A DNA stretch of 64,000 nt from Pseudonocardia endophytica (lineage in GTDB: Bacteria; Actinomycetota; Actinomycetes; Mycobacteriales; Pseudonocardiaceae): assembly GCF_004339565.1 (NCBI RefSeq), contig NZ_SMFZ01000002.1, positions 1,922,001 to 1,986,000 of the forward strand. Direction: 5' to 3'. The position numbers and the translations under genes are program-made. A model generated the notes under the pieces. The model saw only the letters and a list, made by a program, of their open reading frames with translations. It ran no database searches and was not told the DNA's origin. How positions within the stretch are numbered: the stretch's first letter is position 1; every line of letters starts with the position of its first letter. Of the stretch, positions 40,508 through 50,997 are shown one piece after another.

Positions 40508-41398
40508 GTGGCCGATCTGATCACACCCCGGGCTCTGGCCGACTCGCTGGCAGGGCATCCACCACCCGTCGTGCTCGACGTCCGGTGGCGGCTCGGCGGT
40601 CCGTCCGCCCGAGCGGACCACGCCGCCCGGCGGGTCCCCGGCGCCGCGTTCGTCGACCTGGACACCGAGCTCGCCGCACCCGCCGGGCCGGGTGCGCCGC
40701 GCGGTCGCCACCCGCTGCCGGAGCCGGAACGCCTGCAGGAGGCGCTGCGCAGGGTGGGCGTGCACGACTCCTCGACGGTCGTCGTGTACGACGACGCGGA
40801 CGGCTCGGTCGCCGCTCGTGCCTGGTGGTTGCTGCGCTGGGCCGGGTTCGCGGCCGACCGGGTCGCGATCCTGGACGGTGGCTTCGCGGCCTGGCTGGCC
40901 GAGGGCTGCTCGGCGGCGGGCGACGACGTGCCTGCCGGTGAGGCGGCACCGGAACCGGCGAGGGAGCAGGGGACCGTGGTCGTGCGGCCCGGCGGGATGC
41001 CGGTGCTCGACGCGGACGCCGCCGCCGGGCTCGCCCGGACCGGGGTGCTGCTCGACGCCCGCGCCGCGGCGCGCTACCGCGGCGAGACCGAACCGGTGGA
41101 CCCGCGGGCCGGGCACATCCCGGGCGCCCGCAACGCCCCGTCGGCCGGCAACGCCGGCCAGGACGGCCGGTGGCTCCCGCCCGACGAGCTGGCCGCCCGC
41201 TTCCGTGCGGCGGGTGCCGACGGCGCCGGACCGGTCGGGGCCTACTGCGGATCCGGGGTGACGGCCTCCTCGCTCGTGTTCGCCCTCGAGCGTGCCGGTC
41301 TCACGCCGGTCGACGCTCCGGCCGCGCTCTACCCGGGCTCCTGGTCGGAATGGAGCGCCGACCCGGACCGCCCGGCCGCCACCGGGGAGTCACCGTGA
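40508..41398 (+). CDS. Two-domain rhodanese sulfurtransferase
   Basis: 296 residues with an inactive N-terminal rhodanese domain (VVLDVRWRLGG about 20-30) and a C-terminal one carrying the persulfide Cys in GAYCGSGVTASS near residue 245, as in thiosulfate and 3-mercaptopyruvate sulfurtransferases. It transfers sulfane sulfur to thiols or cyanide. GTG 40508 is chosen because the AGGCAGG stretch is at proper distance; an in-frame ATG at 40499 abuts it. The gene is followed 43 bases later by acuC. Confidence 0.9.
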   Translation: MADLITPRALADSLAGHPPPVVLDVRWRLGGPSARADHAARRVPGAAFVDLDTELAAPAGPGAPRGRHPLPEPERLQEALRRVGVHDSSTVVVYDDADGSVAARAWWLLRWAGFAADRVAILDGGFAAWLAEGCSAAGDDVPAGEAAPEPAREQGTVVVRPGGMPVLDADAAAGLARTGVLLDARAAARYRGETEPVDPRAGHIPGARNAPSAGNAGQDGRWLPPDELAARFRAAGADGAGPVGAYCGSGVTASSLVFALERAGLTPVDAPAALYPGSWSEWSADPDRPAATGESP

Positions 41399-41441
41399 CG
41401 CGCATGGCCGTCCCGGTCGTCGTCGCCTACGGTCGTCGGCC

Positions 41442-42614
41442 ATGAGCGCGCGTACGGCCGTGGTGTGGACGCCGGAGTTCCTGACCTACCAGCTCTCCGA
41501 CGACCATCCGCTCAACCCGGTCCGGCTGGACCTGATGATGGAGCTGTCCCGGGAGCTGGGCGTGCTGGACGGGGTGGAGCTGATCGAGCCCGCCCCGGCG
41601 ACGGACGAGGAGCTGACCCGGGTGCACACGCCCGGGTTCCAGACGGCGGTCCGGTCCGCCCCCGAGGCGCCGTTCGGCGTGGGTCACGGACTCGGCACGT
41701 CCGACAACCCGATCTTCTTCGGGATGCACGAGGCGGCCGCGCTGATCGCGGGCGGCTCCGTGCGGGCCGCCCGGGAGATCCACGAGGGACGCGCGGACCG
41801 CGCCGTCAACATGGCGGGCGGGCTGCACCACGCGATGCCCGACAGGGCCGCCGGGTTCTGCGTCTACAACGACTGCTCGGTCGCGATCTCCTGGCTGCTC
41901 GAGCAGGGCTACGAACGTATCGCCTACGTCGACGTCGACGTCCACCACGGGGACGGCGTCCAGACCTCGTTCTACGACGACCCGCGCGTCATGACGATCT
42001 CGATGCACCAGCATCCGCTCACGCTGTGGCCGGGCACCGGCTGGCCGGGCGAGCTCGGGCGCGGTGACGGGGAGGGCTACGCGGTCAACGTCGCGCTGCC
42101 GCCCGGCACCGGCGACGCGGGGTGGCTGCGGGCGTTCCACGCGATCGTGCCGGGGCTGTTGCGCTCGTTCCAGCCGCAGGTGCTCGTCACCGAGTGCGGC
42201 GCGGACACCCACGCCGAGGACCCGCTGGCCAACCTCGAGCTGTCGGTGGACGGGCACCGCGCGATCTACCTGGCGCTGCGCGACCTGGCCGAGACCACGG
42301 CGGGCGGCAAGTGGCTGGTGCTCGGCGGCGGCGGGTACGCGCTGTTCCGGGTCGTGCCGCGGTCCTGGACCCACCTGCAGGCCGTCGCGCTGGACCGCGA
42401 CGTCGCCCCGGAGACTTCGATCCCGGCCGGCTGGACGGCCCGCGCCGCCCGGCACACCCGGGCGCCGCTGCCGGTGGCGATGAGCGACGGCGCCGACGCG
42501 TCCTACGAGCCGTGGGAGGACGGAGGCGGCGACCGCGTCGACTCCACCATCCGCGACACGCGCCGGGCCGTGTTCCCGCTCCACGGCCTCGACCCCGACG
42601 ACCCCCGGGACTGA
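41442..42614 (+). CDS. acuC: AcuC-type histone-deacetylase-family protein
   Basis: 390 residues of the class I HDAC-like fold. Catalytic His residues are in MAGGLHHAMPDRA, zinc ligands in YVDVDVHHGDGVQ, and the family Tyr in GGGGYALFR. In Bacillus, AcuC deacetylates acetyl-CoA synthetase; here the next gene, one base after the stop, encodes a GNAT/acyl-CoA-synthetase-like acetyltransferase, so the two probably form a reversible lysine-acetylation switch. The C-terminal 60 residues are polar and variable. ATG 41442. Confidence 0.92.
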   Translation: MSARTAVVWTPEFLTYQLSDDHPLNPVRLDLMMELSRELGVLDGVELIEPAPATDEELTRVHTPGFQTAVRSAPEAPFGVGHGLGTSDNPIFFGMHEAAALIAGGSVRAAREIHEGRADRAVNMAGGLHHAMPDRAAGFCVYNDCSVAISWLLEQGYERIAYVDVDVHHGDGVQTSFYDDPRVMTISMHQHPLTLWPGTGWPGELGRGDGEGYAVNVALPPGTGDAGWLRAFHAIVPGLLRSFQPQVLVTECGADTHAEDPLANLELSVDGHRAIYLALRDLAETTAGGKWLVLGGGGYALFRVVPRSWTHLQAVALDRDVAPETSIPAGWTARAARHTRAPLPVAMSDGADASYEPWEDGGGDRVDSTIRDTRRAVFPLHGLDPDDPRD

Positions 42615-42615
42615 C

Positions 42616-45375
42616 GTGACCGACGACCGAGGTCCGGCCACCCCGCCCGCGGGGACCCCGACCGCGACCGTCCCCGCCGGACAGGACACGAACGGCGCCG
42701 CACGGCACGGGGCCGGGCCGCCCGAGGCGCCGTACCCGCGGCACTGGGAGGCGGACATCGTCGCCTCCGACGGCGGGATCGTGCACCTGCGCCCGATCCT
42801 GCCCAGTGACGCGGACGCTCTGCTCGAGTTCCACGGGAAGCTCTCCGATCGCACCCGCTACCTGCGCTACTTCGGCCCGCACCCGCGGATCAGCCAGCGC
42901 GAGCTCGATCGGTTCACCGTCGTGGACCACCGGACGCGGGTGGCGTTCCTGGCGCTGCTCGGCGACGAGATCATCGCGGTCGGCCGGTACGAGGGGCTGG
43001 GCGCGGACGAGCCGCCGGTCACGTCGGCCGAGGTCGCGTTCGTGGTCCGCGACGACCACCAGGCCCGCGGCCTCGGATCGATCCTGCTGGAGCACCTGGC
43101 CGCCGCGGCACGGGAGAACGGACTGTCCCGGTTCGAAGCCGAGGTCCTGGTGGAGAACCACGGCATGGTCCGGGTGTTCCGCGAGGCCGGATACCAGGTC
43201 AAGCGGGCGTTCGCCGAGGGCGTGCTGCACCTGGAGTTCGACATCGACCCCACGAACCGCTCGATCGCCGTGCGGGACTCCCGTGAACAGGCCGCGGAGG
43301 CCCGCAGCGTGGCGAACCTGCTCCGGCCGTCGTCGGTGGCCGTGATCGGGGCGTCGGCCGACGAGACGAAGATCGGGCATGCGGTCCTGACGAACCTGCT
43401 GCGGGCGGGCTTCAGCGGGCCGGTGTATCCGGTGAACCCGGACGCCCGCTCGGTGCGCGGTGTGCGGGCGTACCCGTCGGTGATCGACATCCCGGACGAG
43501 GTGGACCTCGCCGTGGTCGCCATCCCGGCCGCCGGGATCGACGACGTCATGGACGACTGCCTGGCCAAGGGCGTGCGCGCGCTCGTCGTGATCAGCTCCG
43601 GGTTCGCCGACGCCGGCGGCGGAGGCACGGTGGCCGAGCGGCGGCTGGTGGCCGAGGCGCGGGCGCACGGCATGCGCGTGGTCGGCCCGAACGCGCTCGG
43701 TGTGGCCAACGCCGCCCCGGACGTCCGGCTGAACGCGACGCTCGCGCCGCTGATCCCGGGCCACGGACGCACCGGGTTCTTCTGCCAGTCCGGCGCGCTC
43801 GGGATCGCGATCCTGTCCAGCGCCAGGGAGCGCGGTCTCGGGCTGTCGTCGTTCGTGTCCGCAGGCAACCGGGCCGACGTCTCCGGCAACGACCTCCTGC
43901 AGTACTGGCAGACCGATCCGCAGACCGACGTCGTCCTGCTCTACCTGGAGACGTTCGGCAACCCCCGCAAGTTCGCCAGGGTGGCGCGGCGACTGGCCCG
44001 CACGAAACCGGTGGTCGCCGTGAAGAGCGGCCGGCACACGGCGCCGGTGCCGTCGCACGCGACGATGTCCGCGCCGATCGACGAGTCCAGTGTCAAGGCG
44101 CTGTTCGACCAGTCCGGCGTGATCCGCGTGGAGACGCTGCCGCAGCTGTTCGACACCGCGCTCGTGCTCGCCTACCAGCCGCTGCCGAACGGGCGGCGCG
44201 TCGCCGTCGTCGGGAACTCCACGGCGCTCAACCTGCTGGTCACCGACGGCCTCCTGGACGAGGGGCTGGAGCCTGCCGGCGACCCGGTGGACGTCGGCGT
44301 CGCGGCGAGCCCCGAGCAGTTCGCCTCCGCCGTCCGGATGGCACTGCAGGGGGCCGACACACCGGACGCGCTGATCGCGGTGTTCGTCCCGCCGGTGGCG
44401 GTGCCCGGCGCCGAGTACGCCCAGGCGCTGCGCGACGCGGCCGAGGGCGCGGGCATCCCGGTGCTCGCCGTGTTCCTCGCCGTCGAGGGCGTGCCCGGCG
44501 AGCTCTCCGTCCCCGGGCCGGACGGGTCGCCGGGCCCCGGCTCGGTGCCGAGCTTCGCGAGCCCGGAACGTGCGGCGTCGGCGCTCGCCCGGGTCGCCCG
44601 GTACGCCGAGTGGCGCCGGACCCCGGTCGGTGAGTTCGTCGTACCCGACGGTGTGGACCCGGACGCGGCCCGGTCGCTGGTGGCACGGCTCGGTGCCGAG
44701 CGCGACCGTGTGCTCAGCGACGACGAGGCGGTCGCCCTGCTGCGCTGCTACGGCGTGGAGGTGCCCGCGTTCCGGCTGGTCACGGGGGCGGACTCGGCCG
44801 TGGCGGCGGCCGCCGACCTGGGACACCCGGTGGCCCTCAAGGCGGTGGGGGAGCGCTGGCGGCATCGCAGCGACTTCGTCGGCGTGCGGCTCGACCTCAC
44901 CACCGACGACGCCGTCCGCACGGCGCACGAGGAGCTCGAACGTCTGACCGGCTCGCCGGACGTCCACGTGCAGCGGATGGCGCCCAAGGGCACGTCGTGC
45001 GTGCTCGCGGTGTCCGACGACCCGTCGTTCGGCTCGCTGCTCTCGTTCGGTCTCGCCGGGCTGGCGACCGAGCTGCTCGACGACCGCGCCTACCGCGTGC
45101 TGCCCGTCTCCACCGAGGACGCGGCACGGCTGGTGCGGGCCCCGCGGGCCGCACCGCTGCTGACCGGGTACGGCGGCACCGAACCGGTCCGGATGGAGGC
45201 CCTCGAGGACCTCGCGCTACGCATCGGTCAGCTCGCCGAGGACGTCCCGCAGGTCCGCTCCCTGGTTCTGGACCCGATCCTGGCGTCGGCCGACGGCGCG
45301 TTCGTGACCAGCGCCCGGATCACGCTCGGCCCACCCCCGACCCGCGACGACGCGGGCCCCCGCCGCCTCCGCTGA
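42616..45375 (+). CDS. Bifunctional GNAT acetyltransferase / NDP-forming acyl-CoA synthetase-like protein (Pat type)
   Basis: 919 residues. After a 45-residue disordered head, a GNAT domain occupies about 50-215 (acetyl-CoA loop near DHQARGLGSILLEHL). A CoA-binding domain starts SVAVIGASADETKIGHAVL near 237, succinyl-CoA-synthetase-like domains follow, and an ATP-grasp region begins near 698 (SDDEAVALLRCYGVEVP). In related protein acetyltransferases the synthetase part is regulatory and the GNAT acetylates acyl-CoA synthetases. GTG 42616 follows the acuC stop with one intervening base (TGACGTG), so the writer and the eraser of acetylation are co-translated. Domain order (GNAT first) differs from enteric Pat. 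Confidence 0.92.
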   Translation: MTDDRGPATPPAGTPTATVPAGQDTNGAARHGAGPPEAPYPRHWEADIVASDGGIVHLRPILPSDADALLEFHGKLSDRTRYLRYFGPHPRISQRELDRFTVVDHRTRVAFLALLGDEIIAVGRYEGLGADEPPVTSAEVAFVVRDDHQARGLGSILLEHLAAAARENGLSRFEAEVLVENHGMVRVFREAGYQVKRAFAEGVLHLEFDIDPTNRSIAVRDSREQAAEARSVANLLRPSSVAVIGASADETKIGHAVLTNLLRAGFSGPVYPVNPDARSVRGVRAYPSVIDIPDEVDLAVVAIPAAGIDDVMDDCLAKGVRALVVISSGFADAGGGGTVAERRLVAEARAHGMRVVGPNALGVANAAPDVRLNATLAPLIPGHGRTGFFCQSGALGIAILSSARERGLGLSSFVSAGNRADVSGNDLLQYWQTDPQTDVVLLYLETFGNPRKFARVARRLARTKPVVAVKSGRHTAPVPSHATMSAPIDESSVKALFDQSGVIRVETLPQLFDTALVLAYQPLPNGRRVAVVGNSTALNLLVTDGLLDEGLEPAGDPVDVGVAASPEQFASAVRMALQGADTPDALIAVFVPPVAVPGAEYAQALRDAAEGAGIPVLAVFLAVEGVPGELSVPGPDGSPGPGSVPSFASPERAASALARVARYAEWRRTPVGEFVVPDGVDPDAARSLVARLGAERDRVLSDDEAVALLRCYGVEVPAFRLVTGADSAVAAAADLGHPVALKAVGERWRHRSDFVGVRLDLTTDDAVRTAHEELERLTGSPDVHVQRMAPKGTSCVLAVSDDPSFGSLLSFGLAGLATELLDDRAYRVLPVSTEDAARLVRAPRAAPLLTGYGGTEPVRMEALEDLALRIGQLAEDVPQVRSLVLDPILASADGAFVTSARITLGPPPTRDDAGPRRLR

Positions 45376-45678
45376 GCCGGTGGAAGCCGCCGAGGCTCAC
45401 CACGCCGGCCACGCCGGCCACGGCGAGCCATGCGTGAACTGCCGCACCCCGGCCCGGCGTGTCGCACCGGCTGCAACGGGTGCGGCACGCCGAGAGGGGG
45501 TGCGGCACGCAGTGACGGGGTGGGCGGACCGCCTCGGCCGCCACGTGCGCCGCCCCGTCCCGGATTGGACGAGCGCTCCGCTCGTACGTCCCGCAACCCC
45601 GCAACCCGCGAACGAACGGCACCTTCGAGCAATGCCATTGCCCGAAGGTGCCGTTCGTTCGGAAGGGGTGGAGCGGGG
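45376..45678. other. Convergent intergenic region with short repeats
   Basis: 303 bp between the stops of the acetyltransferase and fumarase genes. I see no gene. It contains two copies of GGGTGCGGCACGC (near 45478 and 45499), an inverted TGCCGCACCCC upstream of them, and the large palindrome described separately. Confidence 0.6.
45609..45661. terminator. 53-bp near-perfect palindrome, likely bidirectional terminator or REP-like element
   Basis: Nineteen-base perfect arms (CGAACGAACGGCACCTTCG at 45609-45627 and its reverse complement at 45643-45661) are followed inwards by one mismatch and a further six paired bases (GCAATG/CATTGC) around a single central C. It lies 18 bases from the fumarase stop, between convergent genes. 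Such length exceeds a normal terminator stem and suggests a dispersed palindromic repeat used as one. Confidence 0.7.
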
Positions 45679-47328
<1,650 letters not shown>

Positions 47329-47454
47329 GGCCCGGGACGCTACCGGCCGCGCAGGTGCGGGCACGGATCGAGAGACGAAACGAACGTGCGGAGTAACCGA
47401 AGGCTCCTCCGGTTAGAGGGCGACACTGCCGATGACCCGCGCTACGGTGCGGTC

Positions 47455-49827
47455 ATGCCTGGCTCGATCCTCGGAACGTCCGTCCGCCGCGTGGAGGACG
47501 TCGACCTCATCACCGGCGCGAACACCTACGTCACGAACCTGCGGCTCGAGGGCATGGGCCATGCCGCGTTCGTCCGGTCCCCGATGGCGCACGCGCTCGT
47601 CGGGTCGATCGACACGTCCGAGGCGGCCGCGGCGCCGGGTGTGCTGGGCGTGTTCACCGCCGCGGACCTGGATCTGCCCGCGCACCACGGCCTGATGGTG
47701 CTCAACCCGAACCTGCCGCGCCCGCCGCTGGCCACCGACCGGGTCCGGTTCGTCGGCGAGGCCGTCGCGATCGTCGTCGCCGAGTCGAAGGCCGCGGCCG
47801 TGGACGCCGCCGAGCTGGTCGAGGTGGACTACGACCCGCTGCCCGCGGTCACCGACATCGAGGAGGCGCTGTCCGAGGGCGCCGAACTCCAGTTCCCGGA
47901 GACGGGTACGAACATCGCGGCCGGGCTGCGCGCGCCGGAGAGCGACCCGCTGGCCGACGCCGACGTGGTCGTCCGGGCCCGGATGCTGAACCAGCGGGTC
48001 GCGGCGGTGCCGTTGGAGGGCAACGCGATCGTCGCGGACCCGACGGACAGCGACTACGAGCTCGTCGTGCACGTGTCCACCCAGATGCCGCACGGGTTCC
48101 GCAGCCAGCTCTGCGGGATCCTGGGTCTGGGTGAGGAGCAGGTCCGGGTGATCGCCCCGCACGTCGGTGGCGGGTTCGGTGCCAAGGCCGGGATGCTCTC
48201 CGAGCACACCGTGGTGATCGGCGCCGCGCGCCGGCTCGGCCTGCCGGTGTCCTGGGTGGAGACCCGCACCGAGAACCTCGTCTCGATGCCGCAGGGCCGT
48301 GCCCAGGTCGGCTACTACGAGCTGGGCCTCACGCGGGACGGGACGATGGTCGGCCTGCGCGCCAGGGTGATCGGTGACTCCGGGGCCTACGCCGGGTTCG
48401 GCGGGGCGCTGCCGCTGCACATGACCTACCTGATGGCGCCCGGCGTGTACGACATCAGGAACGTCCGCTACGACGCCGCCGCGGCGCTGACCAACACGAC
48501 GCCGATGGGCGCGTTCCGCGGGGCCGGCCGCCCGGAGGCAGCCGCGCACCTGGAGCGGCTGGTCGACATGGCGGCCGTCGAGCTGGACATGGACCCGGCC
48601 GAGCTGCGCCGCAAGAACTTCCTGGACCCGGCGTCGTTCCCGCTGACCACGCCGGTCGGGGCCGCCTACGACGTCGGCGACTACGACCTCCCGCTCCGCG
48701 AGGCCCTGCGCCTGGTCGACTACCAGAACCTGCGCGCGGAGCAGAAGCGCCGCAACGACTCCGGCGACCCGGTCCGGCTCGGCATCGGGATCTCGGTCTA
48801 CGTCGAGGTCACCGCGGGCGGCGGCGGTAGCGAGTACGGCTCGGTGACGATCAACGCGGACGGCACGGCGACCGTCTCCGCCGGCACGTCCGCACACGGC
48901 CAGGGGCACGCGACGTCGTTCGCGATGCTCGTGTCGGACCGGCTCGGCATCCCGATGGACAAGATCACCTACGTGCAGTCGGACACGGCCACCGTCCCGC
49001 GCGGCGGCGGCACGGGCGGGTCGCGGTCGTTGCAGATGGGCGGCACGGCCGTCGCCGCGGCGGCGAACGACGTCTACGAGCAGGCGCGCAAGCGGGCGGC
49101 CACGATCCTCGAGGCCGCGGCCGACGACATCGAGCTCACCGACACCGGGGAGTTCGGCGTGACCGGTGTGCCGTCGTCGGCGACGATCACCTGGTCGCAG
49201 CTGGTCGAGCACGCCGCGGCCGAGGGCGCCGACCTGGCCGCCGGGCTGGACGCCGAGCAGGCCGGGGCGACGTTCCCGTTCGGCGCGCACGTCTCCGTCG
49301 TCGAGGTGGACTCGGAGACCGGTCGCGTCCGGCCGCTGCGCCACGTCGCCGTCGACGACTGCGGGCGGATCGTGAACCCGCTCCTCGTCGAGGGCCAGCA
49401 GCACGGCGGGCTGGCGCAGGGCATCGCGCAGGCGCTCTACGAGGAGGTCCTGTTCGACGACGACGGCCAGCCGCTGACCGGCAGCCTCGCCGACTACCAC
49501 ATCCCCACCGCGGCCGATCTGTTCTCGTTCGAGACCTCCACCACCGAGACGCCGACGCACATGAACGCGTTGGGCGCCAAGGGGATCGGTGAGTCCGCGA
49601 CGATCGGGTCGACGCCCGCGGTGCAGAACGCGATCGTCGACGCACTGTCCGGCCTCGGCGTGCGTCACGTCGACCTGCCGTGCTCGCCGCAGCGGATCTG
49701 GCGGGCTGTGCAGGCCGCGACGTCCGGGTCCCCGGAGCCGACCTGGCACGAGCCGCCGGACGTGTTCGACGACCTCCCGGTCCGCCCGGGCGGGGCGGAC
49801 GAGGCGGACGAGACCGGCGCCATCTGA
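47455..49827 (+). CDS. Molybdopterin-binding large subunit of a xanthine-dehydrogenase-family hydroxylase
   Basis: 790 residues. N-terminal ald/xan dehydrogenase a/b hammerhead domain (about 15-120), then the molybdopterin domains with HVGGGFGAKAGM near 238, MGAFRGAGRPEA near 350 and the active-site Glu loop GAKGIGESATIGS near 705. The loop GAFRGAGR lacks the Cys of true form I CO dehydrogenase (AYRCSFR), so CO oxidation is unlikely; a heteroaromatic or aldehyde hydroxylase is more probable. The FAD and [2Fe-2S] subunits normally encoded alongside are absent on both sides. ATG 47455. Confidence 0.9.
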   Translation: MPGSILGTSVRRVEDVDLITGANTYVTNLRLEGMGHAAFVRSPMAHALVGSIDTSEAAAAPGVLGVFTAADLDLPAHHGLMVLNPNLPRPPLATDRVRFVGEAVAIVVAESKAAAVDAAELVEVDYDPLPAVTDIEEALSEGAELQFPETGTNIAAGLRAPESDPLADADVVVRARMLNQRVAAVPLEGNAIVADPTDSDYELVVHVSTQMPHGFRSQLCGILGLGEEQVRVIAPHVGGGFGAKAGMLSEHTVVIGAARRLGLPVSWVETRTENLVSMPQGRAQVGYYELGLTRDGTMVGLRARVIGDSGAYAGFGGALPLHMTYLMAPGVYDIRNVRYDAAAALTNTTPMGAFRGAGRPEAAAHLERLVDMAAVELDMDPAELRRKNFLDPASFPLTTPVGAAYDVGDYDLPLREALRLVDYQNLRAEQKRRNDSGDPVRLGIGISVYVEVTAGGGGSEYGSVTINADGTATVSAGTSAHGQGHATSFAMLVSDRLGIPMDKITYVQSDTATVPRGGGTGGSRSLQMGGTAVAAAANDVYEQARKRAATILEAAADDIELTDTGEFGVTGVPSSATITWSQLVEHAAAEGADLAAGLDAEQAGATFPFGAHVSVVEVDSETGRVRPLRHVAVDDCGRIVNPLLVEGQQHGGLAQGIAQALYEEVLFDDDGQPLTGSLADYHIPTAADLFSFETSTTETPTHMNALGAKGIGESATIGSTPAVQNAIVDALSGLGVRHVDLPCSPQRIWRAVQAATSGSPEPTWHEPPDVFDDLPVRPGGADEADETGAI

Positions 49828-49850
49828 CGCCGGGCCGGTGATCGGCGACC

Positions 49851-49888
49851 ACGGAGGATTCCGGCCACGTGCTGCCGCGATCCTCCGT
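49851..49888 (+). terminator. Inverted repeat after the molybdenum hydroxylase gene
   Basis: ACGGAGGAT (49851-49859) and ATCCTCCGT (49880-49888) pair over nine bases around a 20-base loop, 24 bp after the stop at 49827. A terminator or operator is possible; the long loop weakens the former. Confidence 0.4.
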
Positions 49889-50123
49889 ACACACCGATCA
49901 TGACGGGAGCGCCCCCATCCGTATGCCGTCGGGCGGGCCCGCCCCGTGCCGGCGCCCACGGGATGGCGCCCCAGGGGACGGTGCGCACGGGACGGCGCCC
50001 CGTGCCGGCGCCCCCAGGGGCGGCGCCCCGCTCTTGGGTCGGCCCCCACCCCCGGGCCGCACCTCGGGGTGCCGTGACGCAGACTCTCGTCGTGAGCAGT
50101 GCGACGACGAGAAGGTGCGTGCG

Positions 50124-50948
50124 ATGAGGCTGGCCACGATCCGGACCGCGACCGGCACCCGGGCCGTCCGGGTGGACGGGGACTCGGCGGTCGAGACCGG
50201 CGAGGCCGACGTCCGGGCCCTGCTGGAGCGCCCCGACTGGGCCGAGCACGCCGCGGCGGCGGCCGGGCCGGTGCACGACGTCGCGACGCTGGACCACGCG
50301 CCGCTCGTCCCGGCTCCCGAGAAGATCATCTGCGTCGGGATGAACTACCGCGACCACGTACAGGAGATGGGCAACCAGCTGCCCGAGTACCCGACCGTGT
50401 TCGCGAAGTTCGCCCCGGCGCTCGTCGGTGCCCGCGACGAGATCGAGCTGCCGAAGGAGTCGGACAAGGTCGACTGGGAGGCCGAGCTCGTCGTCGTGAT
50501 CGGGCACTCGGTCCGTCGCGCGGACACCGACGAGGCGCGCGCGGCGATCGCCGGCTACTCGGTCCTCAACGACGTCAGCATGCGCGACTTCCAGAACCGC
50601 ACGAAGCAGTTCCTGCAGGGCAAGACGTGGGAGCACTCCACGCCGCTCGGGCCGGTGCTGGTGACCCCCGACGAGCTGCCCGACGGCGGGTGGCGGATCT
50701 CCAGCACGCTCGACGGCGAGACGATGCAGGACTCCACGACCGACCAGCTCGTGTTCGGCGCGGTCGAGCTCGTCGAGTACCTGTCGGCGATCGTGACGCT
50801 CAACCCGGGCGACGTGATCGCCACCGGCACACCGGGCGGCGTGGGACACGCGCGCACACCCCCGCGCTACCTCTCCGACGGCGCCGAGATCGTCGTCGCG
50901 GTCGAGGGCGTGGGGGAGTGCCGCAACGTCTGCCGGGCCTCGCAGTGA
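50124..50948 (+). CDS. Fumarylacetoacetate-hydrolase-family protein, probable fumarylpyruvate hydrolase
   Basis: 274 residues: a variable N-terminal domain (1-65) and the FAH catalytic domain beginning KIICVGMNYRDHVQEMG near 72-88, with metal ligands in WEAELVVVIG near 119 and NDVSMRDFQ, and GDVIATGTPGGVGHAR near 234-249. Many members act on acylpyruvates. The next gene encodes a maleylpyruvate-isomerase-like protein, and together they resemble the lower gentisate pathway, making fumarylpyruvate the likeliest substrate. Gentisate 1,2-dioxygenase is not in the window. ATG 50124 has GAGAAGG upstream. Confidence 0.88.
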   Translation: MRLATIRTATGTRAVRVDGDSAVETGEADVRALLERPDWAEHAAAAAGPVHDVATLDHAPLVPAPEKIICVGMNYRDHVQEMGNQLPEYPTVFAKFAPALVGARDEIELPKESDKVDWEAELVVVIGHSVRRADTDEARAAIAGYSVLNDVSMRDFQNRTKQFLQGKTWEHSTPLGPVLVTPDELPDGGWRISSTLDGETMQDSTTDQLVFGAVELVEYLSAIVTLNPGDVIATGTPGGVGHARTPPRYLSDGAEIVVAVEGVGECRNVCRASQ

Positions 50949-50997
50949 GCCGTCGACCGAGCGCCGGAGAGGGAATCGGACGAAGCGAGGTCGCGCC

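Noticed and set aside
42187..44967. Minus-strand frame opposite AcuC and the acetyltransferase
   Set aside because: No motif and composition mirrors the sense genes; antisense artefact.
47455..49827. Aerobic CO dehydrogenase large subunit (CoxL form I)
   Set aside because: The diagnostic AYRCSFR loop is absent and the partner subunits are missing.
47413..50049. Very long open frame on the minus strand opposite the molybdenum hydroxylase gene
   Set aside because: Arg/Val/Gly-rich product without domains; an antisense by-product of high GC. The plus-strand product has clear family motifs throughout.
49898..50123. Proteins in the GC-rich, repeat-like stretch before the FAH-family gene
   Set aside because: Imperfect GGCGCCC-type repeats generate open frames in several phases; no ribosome site or conserved motif.
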